A stretch of 64,000 bases of DNA from Apibacter adventoris (GTDB lineage: Bacteria > Bacteroidota > Bacteroidia > Flavobacteriales > Weeksellaceae): contig NZ_PSZM01000040.1 in NCBI RefSeq assembly GCF_002964975.1, positions 281,000-344,999 on the forward strand, written 5' to 3'. The translations under genes and the position numbers were made by a program. Shown here one piece after another: positions 48,966-58,217 of the stretch. Every line of letters starts with the position of its first letter. Position 1 is the stretch's first letter. Under the pieces are notes generated by a model that saw only the letters and a program-made list of their open reading frames with translations, was not told the origin of the DNA and searched no databases.

Positions 48966-49826
48966 TTATATTTTTACTGCTTCAAAAATTAATGAAGGAT
49001 TTACAATTTGATTTTGAGAAGCGACCAATTGCAACTCATATTCACCAAGTTTATGAGTTTCCAACATTACAGCATACACCGCTGAAGTTGTATGTTCCAA
49101 TGCTTCTTTGTGAGATTTACCTAATAGTAAATTAGCCAATAATAACCCGGAAGTTAAATCGCCTACCCCAACTGGTTGACGAACTCCAAAATCTATTAAA
49201 GGACGAGAAATATGCCATATTTCAGATGTAGAAACCAAAAGCATTTCAAATTTATCTGTTCTATATCCAGCTCTGCTTAAATGTTTTATTAATACTAATT
49301 TTACTCCGTTTTCAAGCAAAATTTTGGCTGCTTTTATACATTCTTCTACAGAATTTATACTTTTACCTGTCAATATTTCTAACTCCAATAAATTAGGAGC
49401 CATAATGTCACTAACCTTAACCGCTTCGTGGGTAAAAAATTCAGAAACTCCTGGTGCTACTACACAACCTTTTTCGGGATGCCCCATAACCGGATCACAA
49501 AAGTAAATTGCTTCTGGATTTTCCGACTTTACTTTTTTTACAATTTCTAAAATAGATTTTCCTTGTTCAGGCGAACCTATATATCCATTTAAAACAGCAT
49601 CGCATTTTTTTAGCTGATGTATATGATCTATACCTTTTACTATATCTGTTAAATGATTGGCAGACATTACCTCTCCTGTCCATTGTCCATATTGTGTATG
49701 ATTCGAAAACTGCACAGTATTAAGCGACCATACCCCAACCCCGCAACGTTGTATTGGAAATTCTGCTGCACTATTTCCCGCATGTCCGTAAACAACATGG
49801 GATTGAATAGATAATATATTTTTCAT
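48966..49826 (-). CDS. pdxY: Pyridoxal kinase
   Basis: Phosphorylates pyridoxal in the vitamin B6 salvage pathway. 286 residues of the ribokinase-like fold. Opens '[20 protein letters not shown]', with '[15 protein letters not shown]' and the ATP/anion-hole motif '[15 protein letters not shown]' (catalytic Asp). Single gene, convergent with the amidase gene. Confidence 0.93.
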   Translation of the reverse strand: MKNILSIQSHVVYGHAGNSAAEFPIQRCGVGVWSLNTVQFSNHTQYGQWTGEVMSANHLTDIVKGIDHIHQLKKCDAVLNGYIGSPEQGKSILEIVKKVKSENPEAIYFCDPVMGHPEKGCVVAPGVSEFFTHEAVKVSDIMAPNLLELEILTGKSINSVEECIKAAKILLENGVKLVLIKHLSRAGYRTDKFEMLLVSTSEIWHISRPLIDFGVRQPVGVGDLTSGLLLANLLLGKSHKEALEHTTSAVYAVMLETHKLGEYELQLVASQNQIVNPSLIFEAVKI

Positions 49827-50057
49827 ATTATAAATAAGGTTTTTTAAATAAAGTGCTAATTTAAAAACTTTAAATATTTAATTACTTTATTTTAGTTAAA
49901 CATTTTTACAATAAAAAAAATATTAAATTTTATTCTACTAATAAGAAAATATTAAGGTCGTGTTAAAAATCGTTAAAGATACAAATCGCCTTCATTTTTG
50001 GTATCACTTTTGAAAGTAAATAGAGCAGTATAATAATGAATAAAAATATTTTGTACT

Positions 50058-51602
50058 ATGAAAAAAAATAAATTTGAACTTAAAAAAATTGCTTCTTACC
50101 TTTTAGTTGGAATTTTAAGTGCTTCTATTTCCATAGGTGTATCTTCAATGACTAAAAATACAAGTTTAGGCGATTTTGAATTATTTAAACAAAATAAAAA
50201 ATCTGATGCATATTTTACATCTGCTACTAGTGCGGCTAATTTTAATCCGCCAGATTTAACTGTTGCAGCAGAAAAAACTATAAATGCAGTTGTGAGTGTA
50301 AAAAATTATTCCTCTTTCACACAACAAAGACAACAACGTCAAATGATTGATCCGTTTGATTTCTTTTTTGGAGATCCTTTCGATTCAGCTCCACAAAAAC
50401 CCAGACAACAACAAGCTCCTAAAGATGTACCTAATGGAATAGGTTCCGGGGTAATTATCTCCCAAGATGGCTATATTGTTACCAATAATCATGTGATTGA
50501 TGGAGCTGATAAAATTGAAATCACTTTAAACAATCAGAAAACTTACATGGCTACTTTAGTAGGTACTGATCCTAATTCTGATATTGCTTTATTAAAAATA
50601 GATGAAAAAGGGCTTCCTTTTCTTAATTTCTATAATTCTGATGATGTAAAAGTAGGAGAATGGGTATTAGCTGTTGGTAATCCTTTTGGGTTAACTTCTA
50701 CAGTTACTGCCGGAATAATTTCTGCAAAAGGTCGTAGTTTAGATATATTAAAATCTAATTCCCGTTCACCTATTGAATCATTTATTCAGACAGATGCTGC
50801 CGTAAATCCAGGAAATAGTGGGGGTGCGTTAGTAAATACTAATGGTGATTTGATAGGAATTAATACAGCAATATCTTCGCATTCAGGAACCGGAACCTAT
50901 GAAGGTTACAGTTTTGCAGTACCTTCCAATTTAGCCAAAAAAGTAGTAGAAGATATTAAAAAATATGGTTTAGTACAAAGAGGATATCTAGGAATCGGTG
51001 CTTTGGACATGAGTGATGATGCTGCTGTAAAACAATATAATACTCAAAACAAAACTTCTTATAAATCTCAGCAGGGAGTATTGGTTACAGAAATTCAGAA
51101 TGATGGAGGTGCAAAAGATGCCGGTATGAAAAAAGGAGATATTATTACTCAGATTGATGGGGTAACTATCCGAAATTTCCCTACTCTTTCAGGTATTATA
51201 GGTGAAAAAAGACCGGGAGATGTTGTAAAAGTTATTGTTTTAAGAGATGGCACTAATAAAACATTTACTGTTAAATTAAAAGATGCTAAAGGGGGAACTT
51301 CCGTAAAAACAAAAGATGATTTGAGTGTAGCTGAAAAATTAGGAGCGAGTTTCCAAGAATTATCCGATCAACAAAAAGTAAATTACGGTTTGGAATCTGG
51401 AGTGGTTATTTCAAGTATCGATGGAAATGGAAAATTGAGGGCTGCAGGTATTAATGAAGACTATATTTTAATGGAAGTTAATGATAAGCCTGTAAACAGT
51501 GAAAAAGATATTGAAAAAATATTAAAAAATTATAAAGGAACTGTTTCTGTAAGATATGTAGATACGTATGGAAGAATATACAGAAGAGGCTTTAAATTAT
51601 AA
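50058..51602 (+). CDS. degP: Periplasmic serine protease Do/DegP (HtrA family)
   Basis: Protease and chaperone for damaged envelope proteins. 514 residues: an N-terminal signal anchor (about 9-31), a Gln-rich linker (about 88-120), then a trypsin-like domain with triad H145 ('TNNHVIDG'), D175 ('DPNSDIALLK') and S254 ('NPGNSGGAL'), followed by two PDZ domains (about 300-395 and 420-505). Monocistronic, with a perfect terminator downstream. No TAnnTTTG box is seen close upstream, so it may use another promoter class or a stress sigma factor. Confidence 0.95.
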   Translation: MKKNKFELKKIASYLLVGILSASISIGVSSMTKNTSLGDFELFKQNKKSDAYFTSATSAANFNPPDLTVAAEKTINAVVSVKNYSSFTQQRQQRQMIDPFDFFFGDPFDSAPQKPRQQQAPKDVPNGIGSGVIISQDGYIVTNNHVIDGADKIEITLNNQKTYMATLVGTDPNSDIALLKIDEKGLPFLNFYNSDDVKVGEWVLAVGNPFGLTSTVTAGIISAKGRSLDILKSNSRSPIESFIQTDAAVNPGNSGGALVNTNGDLIGINTAISSHSGTGTYEGYSFAVPSNLAKKVVEDIKKYGLVQRGYLGIGALDMSDDAAVKQYNTQNKTSYKSQQGVLVTEIQNDGGAKDAGMKKGDIITQIDGVTIRNFPTLSGIIGEKRPGDVVKVIVLRDGTNKTFTVKLKDAKGGTSVKTKDDLSVAEKLGASFQELSDQQKVNYGLESGVVISSIDGNGKLRAAGINEDYILMEVNDKPVNSEKDIEKILKNYKGTVSVRYVDTYGRIYRRGFKL

Positions 51603-51641
51603 AAATACAGCTTAAAATCATATATTTAATTAGTAGTTTTT

Positions 51642-51677
51642 AATGCAGTTTTTATTAAAATAAAAACTGCATTTTTT
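51642..51677 (+). terminator. Rho-independent terminator of degP
   Basis: AATGCAGTTTTTATT (51642-51656) pairs with AATAAAAACTGCATT (51659-51673), followed by T residues. Confidence 0.85.
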
Positions 51678-51877
51678 ATGCATTGATTTTTTAGAATTTA
51701 TATAAATTTTATAAGCCTATAATTTCTACTAATTTATATAGCTTATATCAAAACTTCTAAATTGAACAAATTATATATTGTTAAATTTTTTAATGTAATT
51801 AATAATTTATAACACTATTTATATTTTTTCATTTAAATTCCACTAATGTATTATTTAAAAACGAAAAAAATTTTATA

Positions 51878-52861
51878 TTAATGTAAAATTTTCCAAAGCT
51901 CGTCTTTCAATTCTACTAAATTTTTTCCGGTAACTGCTGATATAAATATTAACTTAAAATTTTCAGGAAAAGTTTTTATTATTTCTTCTTCTAATTCTTT
52001 ATCCAATAAATCAGACTTTGAAATTGCAATTAATCGTTCCTTATCTGCCAACTCAGGATTATATTTAGCTAATTCATTTAATAATATTTGATATTCTTTA
52101 TAATAATCTTCTGCATCTGCCGGAATTAAAAATAATAATATTGAATTTCGTTCAATATGTCTTAGAAATCTATACCCTAAGCCTTTACCTTCAGAAGCTC
52201 CTTCTATAATTCCAGGAATATCTGCCACTACAAAAGATTGAAAATCCCTATATTCAACAATTCCTAAATTTGGAACTAAAGTAGTAAAAGCATAATTGGC
52301 TATTTTAGGTTTTGCAGAAGTTATCGCTGATAATAATGTAGATTTTCCTGCATTAGGAAATCCTACTAATCCTACATCTGCTAATAATTTTAATTCTAAA
52401 GTAACAACAGCCTCTTCTCCTTCCAATCCAGGTTGTGCATAGCGAGGAGTTTGGTTAGTTGAAGATTTAAAATGAGAATTTCCCAAGCCTCCTTTTCCTC
52501 CTTTTAAAAGTATTATTTCCTGTTTATCTTCCGTTATTTCTCCAAGAATATTTCCCTTTTCATCTTTAGCTATTGTTCCTATAGGTACATCTAAATAAAC
52601 GTCAGCCCCATTTGCACCGGTTAATTCCTGTTTACCTCCTGGTTTACCATTTTCAGCTTTTATATGTCGTAAATATTTTAGTGCCAATAAAGTCCATAAT
52701 TGATTGTTTCCTCTTAATACAACGTGTCCTCCTCGTCCTCCATCTCCCCCATCGGGACCTCCTTTAGGAATATATTTAGCTCGATGTAAATGAGCTGAAC
52801 CCGCACCTCCATGTCCGCTTTTACAATTAACTTTTACATAGTCTACAAAATTAGATTGCAT
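51878..52861 (-). CDS. obg: GTPase Obg
   Basis: Ribosome-associated GTPase involved in 50S assembly and stress control. 327 residues: a glycine-rich Obg domain (1-157, '[20 protein letters not shown]') and a GTPase domain with G1 'GFPNAGKST', G3 '[16 protein letters not shown]' and G4 'ISKSDL'. It lacks the extra C-terminal OCT domain. Preceded by an SD-like AAAAAGGAA. Last gene of hpt-adk-obg. Confidence 0.95.
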   Translation of the reverse strand: MQSNFVDYVKVNCKSGHGGAGSAHLHRAKYIPKGGPDGGDGGRGGHVVLRGNNQLWTLLALKYLRHIKAENGKPGGKQELTGANGADVYLDVPIGTIAKDEKGNILGEITEDKQEIILLKGGKGGLGNSHFKSSTNQTPRYAQPGLEGEEAVVTLELKLLADVGLVGFPNAGKSTLLSAITSAKPKIANYAFTTLVPNLGIVEYRDFQSFVVADIPGIIEGASEGKGLGYRFLRHIERNSILLFLIPADAEDYYKEYQILLNELAKYNPELADKERLIAISKSDLLDKELEEEIIKTFPENFKLIFISAVTGKNLVELKDELWKILH

Positions 52862-52884
52862 TTCCTTTTTAGTATTAGAATTTA

Positions 52885-52924
52885 TAAAAAAGGGATTATC
52901 ATGTATATTTCATAACAACCCCTT
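52885..52924 (-). terminator. Imperfect hairpin between adk and obg
   Basis: On the minus strand AAGGG(GTTG)TTAT pairs with ATAA(T)CCCTT around a loop of about 12 nt, followed by TTTTTT. It could be a partial terminator that lowers obg expression relative to adk. Mismatches make this tentative. Confidence 0.35.
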
Positions 52925-52975
52925 AATTTATTATATTTTTAAATTTATTTTATTATACAATACCGGACTTTCTTT

Positions 52976-53566
52976 TTAATCCTTGGATTGCAAAATTTCT
53001 TCCAATTCATGAGATAAAGCCTGAGTGATTTCTTCTATATTTCCTTCTCCTTTTACTTCAACTAATTTATTTTGGTTTTTATAATATTCTGAAACTATTT
53101 CTGTTTTTTCATAATATTCTTTAATTCTATTCCTTATTATATTTTCATCTCCATCATCAGATCTTCCACTATCTATACTTCGTTTTAGTATTCTTTTTAC
53201 TAATGCCTCATCTTCTACATGTAAGGCTAAAGTTTTATCTACATCTGAGTTATATAATTCTTGCAATAAATGATCTAAAGCTTCAGCCTGACTGGTTGTT
53301 CTTGGATATCCGTCTAAAATAAATCCTTTTTGATCTGAATTTCTTTGCAATTCATCTTTTAGCATTTCTGTAGTTAACTCATCAGGTACTAATTTTCCTT
53401 TTTCTATATAAGATTTTGCCTCTAATCCCAATGGAGTATTGTTTTTCATGTTATACCTGAACAAATCCCCTGTGGATATGTGCATCAAGTGAAATCTTTG
53501 TGCTAAAATTTGAGCTTGTGTTCCTTTACCGCTCCCCGGAGGGCCAAATAATACAATAATAATCAT
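52976..53566 (-). CDS. adk: Adenylate kinase
   Basis: Interconverts AMP, ADP and ATP. 196 residues. P-loop 'LFGPPGSGKGTQ', NMP-binding 'ISTGDLFRYNM', 'FILDGYPRTTSQAEAL'. The LID is the short form without zinc cysteines ('RSIDSGRSDDGDENIIRNR'). It lies 19 nt after hpt in the same operon. Confidence 0.96.
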   Translation of the reverse strand: MIIIVLFGPPGSGKGTQAQILAQRFHLMHISTGDLFRYNMKNNTPLGLEAKSYIEKGKLVPDELTTEMLKDELQRNSDQKGFILDGYPRTTSQAEALDHLLQELYNSDVDKTLALHVEDEALVKRILKRSIDSGRSDDGDENIIRNRIKEYYEKTEIVSEYYKNQNKLVEVKGEGNIEEITQALSHELEEILQSKD

Positions 53567-53585
53567 TTATTTTAGTTTTGTTCAT

Positions 53586-54125
53586 TTATTCTTGTAATTG
53601 GTAGAGACCTTCTAAATTCCTACCTAGTCCTTCATAATCTAAACCGTATCCTACTACAAACTTACTGGGTATATTCATACCAATCAAATCAATATTTAAT
53701 TCTTTCTTATATTCTTCCGGTTTAAAAAATAAAGTAGCAATTTTAATACTTTTTACTGGTTTGGTTTCCAATAATTTATATAAATATTCTAAAGTGTTTC
53801 CTGTATCTATAATATCTTCTAATATAATTACATGCCTATTAGTTATATTAATGCCAATATCTGTAACTAAATCTACTCTACCAGAACTCTTAACACCACC
53901 ATGGTATGAAGATAATTGAAGAAAACCTATTTCACAATTTCCTTTATAATGTCTCAACAAATCACTAAAAAACATAATTACCCCATTAAGTACTCCAACA
54001 AAAACAGGGGTTTCTTCTTTATATTCTTCATAAAGTGTGTTACTCATTCTTTGAATCGCATGGTTTATTTCTTCAGAAGTTACAAACGGAGTAAATGTTT
54101 TATCAAGTATTTTAATTTCGTTCAT
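53586..54125 (-). CDS. hpt: Hypoxanthine phosphoribosyltransferase
   Basis: Purine salvage: hypoxanthine (or guanine) plus PRPP to the nucleotide. 179 residues. The PRPP motif is 'VIILEDIIDTGNTLEYL', with 'VGVLNGVIMFFSDLLRHY' and the C-terminal 'FVVGYGLDYEGLGRNLEGLY'. First gene of the hpt-adk-obg operon, a familiar Flavobacteriia set. Confidence 0.95.
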   Translation of the reverse strand: MNEIKILDKTFTPFVTSEEINHAIQRMSNTLYEEYKEETPVFVGVLNGVIMFFSDLLRHYKGNCEIGFLQLSSYHGGVKSSGRVDLVTDIGINITNRHVIILEDIIDTGNTLEYLYKLLETKPVKSIKIATLFFKPEEYKKELNIDLIGMNIPSKFVVGYGLDYEGLGRNLEGLYQLQE

Positions 54126-54142
54126 ATGTTATTTCTAAGGGG

Positions 54143-54150
54143 CAAATATA
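54143..54150 (-). promoter_or_regulatory. -7 box (TATATTTG) for the hpt-adk-obg operon
   Basis: TATATTTG on the minus strand, ending 17 nt before the hpt ATG; no -33 TTTG at the usual distance. Confidence 0.55.
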
Positions 54151-54207
54151 ACCATATTGAATCAATTTTAAAACTGATATTTTAGGAATTAATATTATTT
54201 GTAACAT

Positions 54208-54660
54208 TTATTTGTGATTTACATATTTTTTAGGTGGAATTATTAATACCGGAACTTTTGCCTTTTTTATTACATCTTTAGATACACTTCCTAATATAGC
54301 TTCCATAAAAACTCCTCTGCCATGAGATCCCATTATAATCAGATCTGTTTCCTTTGCTTTTGCCTCTTTTAAAATAATTTCAGACGGAGCCCCCTGTTTT
54401 ACAATAATTTCAACTTCTACACCTGCCTCTTTTACTTTTTTTTCATATTTAAGTAATTCATCTGTTTCTTCTTTCATTCCTGCTTCTTCCAATTCTGGTA
54501 AGTACTGAAATCCAATATCTCCTATTACAAACCCTAAATCTAAACTTGCAACATGCAATAAATATACTTTACTATGAATTGCTTTTGCATAGTAAATAGC
54601 TTCTTCTATAATATATGCGGTAGATTCAGAAAAATCAACCGGAACAACTATTGATCTCAT
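54208..54660 (-). CDS. Universal stress protein
   Basis: 150 residues of the UspA fold, one domain. It starts 'MRSIVVPVDFSESTAYIIEEA' and has the ATP-binding motif G-x2-G-x9-G-S/T in 'IMGSHGRGVFMEAILGSVS'. ATP-binding USPs act in stress adaptation; the trigger here is unknown. Confidence 0.9.
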   Translation of the reverse strand: MRSIVVPVDFSESTAYIIEEAIYYAKAIHSKVYLLHVASLDLGFVIGDIGFQYLPELEEAGMKEETDELLKYEKKVKEAGVEVEIIVKQGAPSEIILKEAKAKETDLIIMGSHGRGVFMEAILGSVSKDVIKKAKVPVLIIPPKKYVNHK

Positions 54661-54744
54661 AGGTTTAATGAATTTTAATATATCTTGTTAAAGATAAAAA
54701 AAATTTTATTTCAATGAATAAAAAATCCTTTTAATAAAATTTGT

Positions 54745-54752
54745 TATTTTTG
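54745..54752 (+). promoter_or_regulatory. -7 box (TATTTTTG) for rseP
   Basis: TATTTTTG lies 32 nt before the rseP ATG; no -33 match. Confidence 0.45.
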
Positions 54753-54784
54753 CAGCTTACATGTTTACTTAATAACAATAAAAT

Positions 54785-56116
54785 ATGCATTTATTTATTC
54801 AGATTGCTCAACTATTATTATGTCTTTCTATACTTATTGTATTTCATGAAGCCGGGCATTTTTTTGCAGCAAAATTTTTTAAAACCAAAGTTGAAAAGTT
54901 TTATTTATTTTTTGATCCTTGGTTTTCTCTTTATAAAAAGAAAATTGGTGATACCGAGTATGGTATAGGATGGCTTCCGTTGGGAGGCTATGTTAAAATT
55001 GCTGGAATGATTGATGAAAGTATGGATACTGAACAAATGAAAAAACCACCTCAACCATGGGAATTCAGGTCTAAACCTGCCTGGCAAAGACTTATTATTA
55101 TGCTTGCTGGAATTATTGTTAATATCATTTTAGCTATTATTATATATGCCGGTATTTTAATGACTGTTGGTGAAAGTACTGTTGATACACAAAAATTACC
55201 CAATGGATATTCGTTTTCAGAGGTTGGTAAAAAATTGGGTTTTAAAGATGGAGATAACATATTAAAAGTTGATGGTAAAACAATATCTTCTTTTAATTAT
55301 CTTCCTATATATATTTTATTTGGAGATAATGTTACAGTGCAACGTGACGGAAAGATATTGAATTTTAATCTTTTGCCGGAAGAAAAAAAACATGTACTTA
55401 CTAGTGAAGGAAAAGGATTTATTTCTCCAAGAATCATTACCCGTGTAGACTCTGTATTGCCTAATAGTGCTGCTTATAAAATTCTTCAAAAAGGAGATAT
55501 AATCACAGGTATAAATAATAAACCTACTCCATTTTTTGATGAATTTAAAAACGAACTTCCTAAATATAAAAAAGATACTATTACAATTAATTTGAAACGA
55601 AACAGCCAAGCTATAACTCAAAAAATTTATGTTCCTGATAGTGCTATATTAGGATTTTCTACAGATATAATAACGTCTCTTAAAAATGCGACTACCTATA
55701 AGAAATATGGATTTTTTGATGCTTTAAAAAGAGCTCCTGCCTTGTCCTGGGAAATGTTGGTTATTCAGATAAAGCAATTTAAATTAATTATTAACCCTAA
55801 GACAGAAGCTTATAAACAAGTAAGCGGTCCGTTACGATTATACCAGGCTTTTTCTCCTGAATGGGATTGGGTGAAATTCTGGAACTTTACCGCTATGTTT
55901 TCTGTTTGGCTGGCTTTTTTAAACCTTTTACCTATTCCCGGGTTAGATGGCGGACATGCTTTGTTTACGATTGTGGAAATGATAACCGGACAAAAGTTAA
56001 GTGATAAAGCTATGGAAAAAGTTCAAATGGTAGGGATCTTTATACTCCTAGCAATCATGATATTAGTCTTTGGAAATGATATTTGGAATATTATACAGAG
56101 TATGATAAATAAATAA
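54785..56116 (+). CDS. rseP: RIP metalloprotease RseP (site-2 protease family)
   Basis: Membrane zinc protease that cuts substrates within the membrane, including anti-sigma factors and signal-peptide remnants. 443 residues. Zinc motif HEAGH at 21-25 in the first membrane helix, a second helix at about 103-125, a PDZ region with two repeats (about 130-300), and the last catalytic motif 'NLLPIPGLDGGHALF' near residue 390, followed by a C-terminal helix. Next to tRNA-Asn; no sigma or anti-sigma gene is adjacent. Confidence 0.94.
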   Translation: MHLFIQIAQLLLCLSILIVFHEAGHFFAAKFFKTKVEKFYLFFDPWFSLYKKKIGDTEYGIGWLPLGGYVKIAGMIDESMDTEQMKKPPQPWEFRSKPAWQRLIIMLAGIIVNIILAIIIYAGILMTVGESTVDTQKLPNGYSFSEVGKKLGFKDGDNILKVDGKTISSFNYLPIYILFGDNVTVQRDGKILNFNLLPEEKKHVLTSEGKGFISPRIITRVDSVLPNSAAYKILQKGDIITGINNKPTPFFDEFKNELPKYKKDTITINLKRNSQAITQKIYVPDSAILGFSTDIITSLKNATTYKKYGFFDALKRAPALSWEMLVIQIKQFKLIINPKTEAYKQVSGPLRLYQAFSPEWDWVKFWNFTAMFSVWLAFLNLLPIPGLDGGHALFTIVEMITGQKLSDKAMEKVQMVGIFILLAIMILVFGNDIWNIIQSMINK

Positions 56117-56130
56117 ATTTCATTAAAAAT

Positions 56131-56161
56131 TTTGTGATATAAAAAAAATCTTATAGATTTG
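56131..56161 (+). promoter_or_regulatory. Consensus promoter of tRNA-Asn (TTTG-N19-TAGATTTG)
   Basis: TTTG at 56131-56134, exactly 19 nt, then TAGATTTG at 56154-56161; the tRNA starts 11 nt later. The best promoter match in the window. Confidence 0.9.
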
Positions 56162-56172
56162 CACTCGCAAAA

Positions 56173-56246
56173 TCCTCCTTAGCTCAGTTGGTTAGAGCAT
56201 CTGACTGTTAATCAGAGGGTCGCTGGTTCGAGCCCAGCAGGAGGAG
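56173..56246 (+). tRNA. tRNA-Asn (anticodon GTT)
   Basis: A complete 74-nt cloverleaf: acceptor arms TCCTCCT/AGGAGGA, D arm GCTC/GAGC, anticodon stem TCTGA/TCAGA with loop CTGTTAA (anticodon 56207-56209), T arm GCTGG/CCAGC with TTCGAGC loop, discriminator G. The CCA end is not encoded. It has its own promoter and terminator. It marks the left border of the accessory region. Confidence 0.97.
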
Positions 56247-56258
56247 CAAATGACAATC

Positions 56259-56293
56259 AAGCACTTACATTAATGTAGGTGCTTTTTGTTTTT
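56259..56293 (+). terminator. Rho-independent terminator of tRNA-Asn
   Basis: AAGCACTTACAT (56259-56270) pairs with ATGTAGGTGCTT (56273-56284) with one G-T wobble, followed by a T-rich run. Confidence 0.8.
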
Positions 56294-56498
56294 ATATTGG
56301 TCAGGATACAGGTCAGGTTTTTAAGTAAAAAGAAGGAATATTTATTATTGGTTCTTTCTTTCTTAAATATGCAAGAATTATATTTTTAAGAGATGACATT
56401 TCATAATATATAAACAAACTATACCATGACTAATTTCTCAAAAGGATTTTAGTTTTTCTTATGTTTCCTGTAAATTTTTAAAAGGAACTTATGAGTTT

Positions 56499-58217
56499 TT
56501 ATTCTATATATTGCCTCCATTCTTCTGGAAGAATTTCATTCTTATAATAACTGTGAGCTAAATATCGTAGAAAAGAATAACCAGCCTTATCAGTTCTATA
56601 CTCATGCAAAGACTCTATTTTATCCTTTGTAGATTTTTTAAATGATTCAAAATCTTTTTCTACTTTTAAATATTTCAAACTTTTAGGTAATCTTTCTATA
56701 CACTCAACATGATATTCATTATGTAAATGTTTTTCAAATAACAATTGTTCTACATCATATTCTTCAAAGCTAATTGATGCTATTTGCAGACTTAAATCAT
56801 TATCAATGTATTTTAAGATTTCTTCAAACATTTCTTTTGAGTTAAATACGACCATTAACTCTAATAGGGTGGCAATTAAAATTGATGAAGAATCACAATA
56901 CTCTTCTGATTTTTCATTTAACGCTATTGTTTCTATTACTGCATTTAAATTATTATATAATTCTGGAAATCTATTATGTTTTACTTTTTCAATATTAATA
57001 CTATAAATAACTTTAAAAATATAAGATACTAAAAATTCAATATCTTTTTGTCTTAAATAATTTTTATCTGCGATAAATAGAAATAACTGAATGATGGGAA
57101 TAGAGTTATTATCCATAATAGGTATATAGAATCCAGAATTATTTTCAATCAATTCAATTATTAAATCTTTTTGCTTATTCTTTATTTTAGAAATATGTTT
57201 TGATGGAAAATTGTAATGGGGATAATTATCTCTAAGTCTACAGAAATAAATAACATCATCAAGGTAGTCAAAACACCTAATGGGATAACCAATTTTTTCA
57301 AAAAACAAACCATTTTCTGCATATAATCCATTTTCTAACTTAGCAATTTGAAAAGTCTTTCTAAAATATAAATTAAAGATGTCATATTGAATATTTAAAA
57401 GCTTTTTGAATTCATTTAATACAGCTTTTCTTTTTTCCAGATTATTACTTAAAATCCAATGCCATGTAGATAATATTAGATGTTTTGAACATTCTTTGGC
57501 TGGTACTAAATTATCATTTTCTTTACTATAATGAAAAATTAATGATTCTAATAAACCTAATGTTGCAAATAACTTTCTAAATGCCCTGCCTTTTATTGAA
57601 TTAATTTTATCAAATTGGAGTTTGACTAAATTCTTAAAATCTCTATAATCATAATCAGGAGTATCTAAAAAGGCTAAAGTCTTTTTAAATAACCTATTGC
57701 TTTCACTATCCAATAGTAGATATTCACTAAATAAAAATTGGCTGAATAAATCAGTTAAAAAGTATATATCCCATCTTTCAAATTGACCATCTTCAAATTC
57801 TCTAGTAATAAATCCTTCAAATGTTGGTCTTATGTTTGTTTTCAATACTCCATTATGTACTAATACTATTTTAATAGGGAGATTATTGAATTCAGGAATT
57901 GAGGAATCTTTAAAAGCAGTATCTTTAGCTTCAATAATTGATTCTCTTATACCATCTGGAATAGAATAGTTTTTATCTGATATATCTTTATCTGTATACC
58001 CTTTTAGTTCAAAATACCATCGGTACTTATCTCCTTTTTCATCTGTACCTATTGCCACAATATCTTTCCCATATTGACTTTGCCCTTTTGACTCCTTAGC
58101 TGTCTGTATAATTCTAAATCCCATGATAATTAATAGTAATGGGAAAAGATAATCCAACTCTGTATCTTCTTTTAAAGAGCTTAGGTATTCTCGTACAATA
58201 ATATTATTACTGCTCAT
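56499..58217 (-). CDS. Unknown protein with PD-(D/E)XK nuclease-like N-terminus (second gene of a two-gene operon)
   Basis: 572 residues, no family recognised. The first 80 residues look like a restriction-endonuclease-like core: a hydrophobic helix (about 23-38), then 'QYGKDIVAIG' with D52, a short hairpin, and 'RWYFELKGY' with E70-x-K72, the order Asp ... Glu-x-Lys expected for PD-(D/E)XK (Mrr-like) nucleases. Residues from about 150 are predicted mostly helical, with no motif I can name. Its start overlaps the end of the upstream gene by 11 nt, so translation is coupled. The location behind tRNA-Asn and next to a recombinase remnant suggests a mobile defence module. The nuclease call rests on motif reading only. 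Confidence 0.7.
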   Translation of the reverse strand: MSSNNIIVREYLSSLKEDTELDYLFPLLLIIMGFRIIQTAKESKGQSQYGKDIVAIGTDEKGDKYRWYFELKGYTDKDISDKNYSIPDGIRESIIEAKDTAFKDSSIPEFNNLPIKIVLVHNGVLKTNIRPTFEGFITREFEDGQFERWDIYFLTDLFSQFLFSEYLLLDSESNRLFKKTLAFLDTPDYDYRDFKNLVKLQFDKINSIKGRAFRKLFATLGLLESLIFHYSKENDNLVPAKECSKHLILSTWHWILSNNLEKRKAVLNEFKKLLNIQYDIFNLYFRKTFQIAKLENGLYAENGLFFEKIGYPIRCFDYLDDVIYFCRLRDNYPHYNFPSKHISKIKNKQKDLIIELIENNSGFYIPIMDNNSIPIIQLFLFIADKNYLRQKDIEFLVSYIFKVIYSINIEKVKHNRFPELYNNLNAVIETIALNEKSEEYCDSSSILIATLLELMVVFNSKEMFEEILKYIDNDLSLQIASISFEEYDVEQLLFEKHLHNEYHVECIERLPKSLKYLKVEKDFESFKKSTKDKIESLHEYRTDKAGYSFLRYLAHSYYKNEILPEEWRQYIE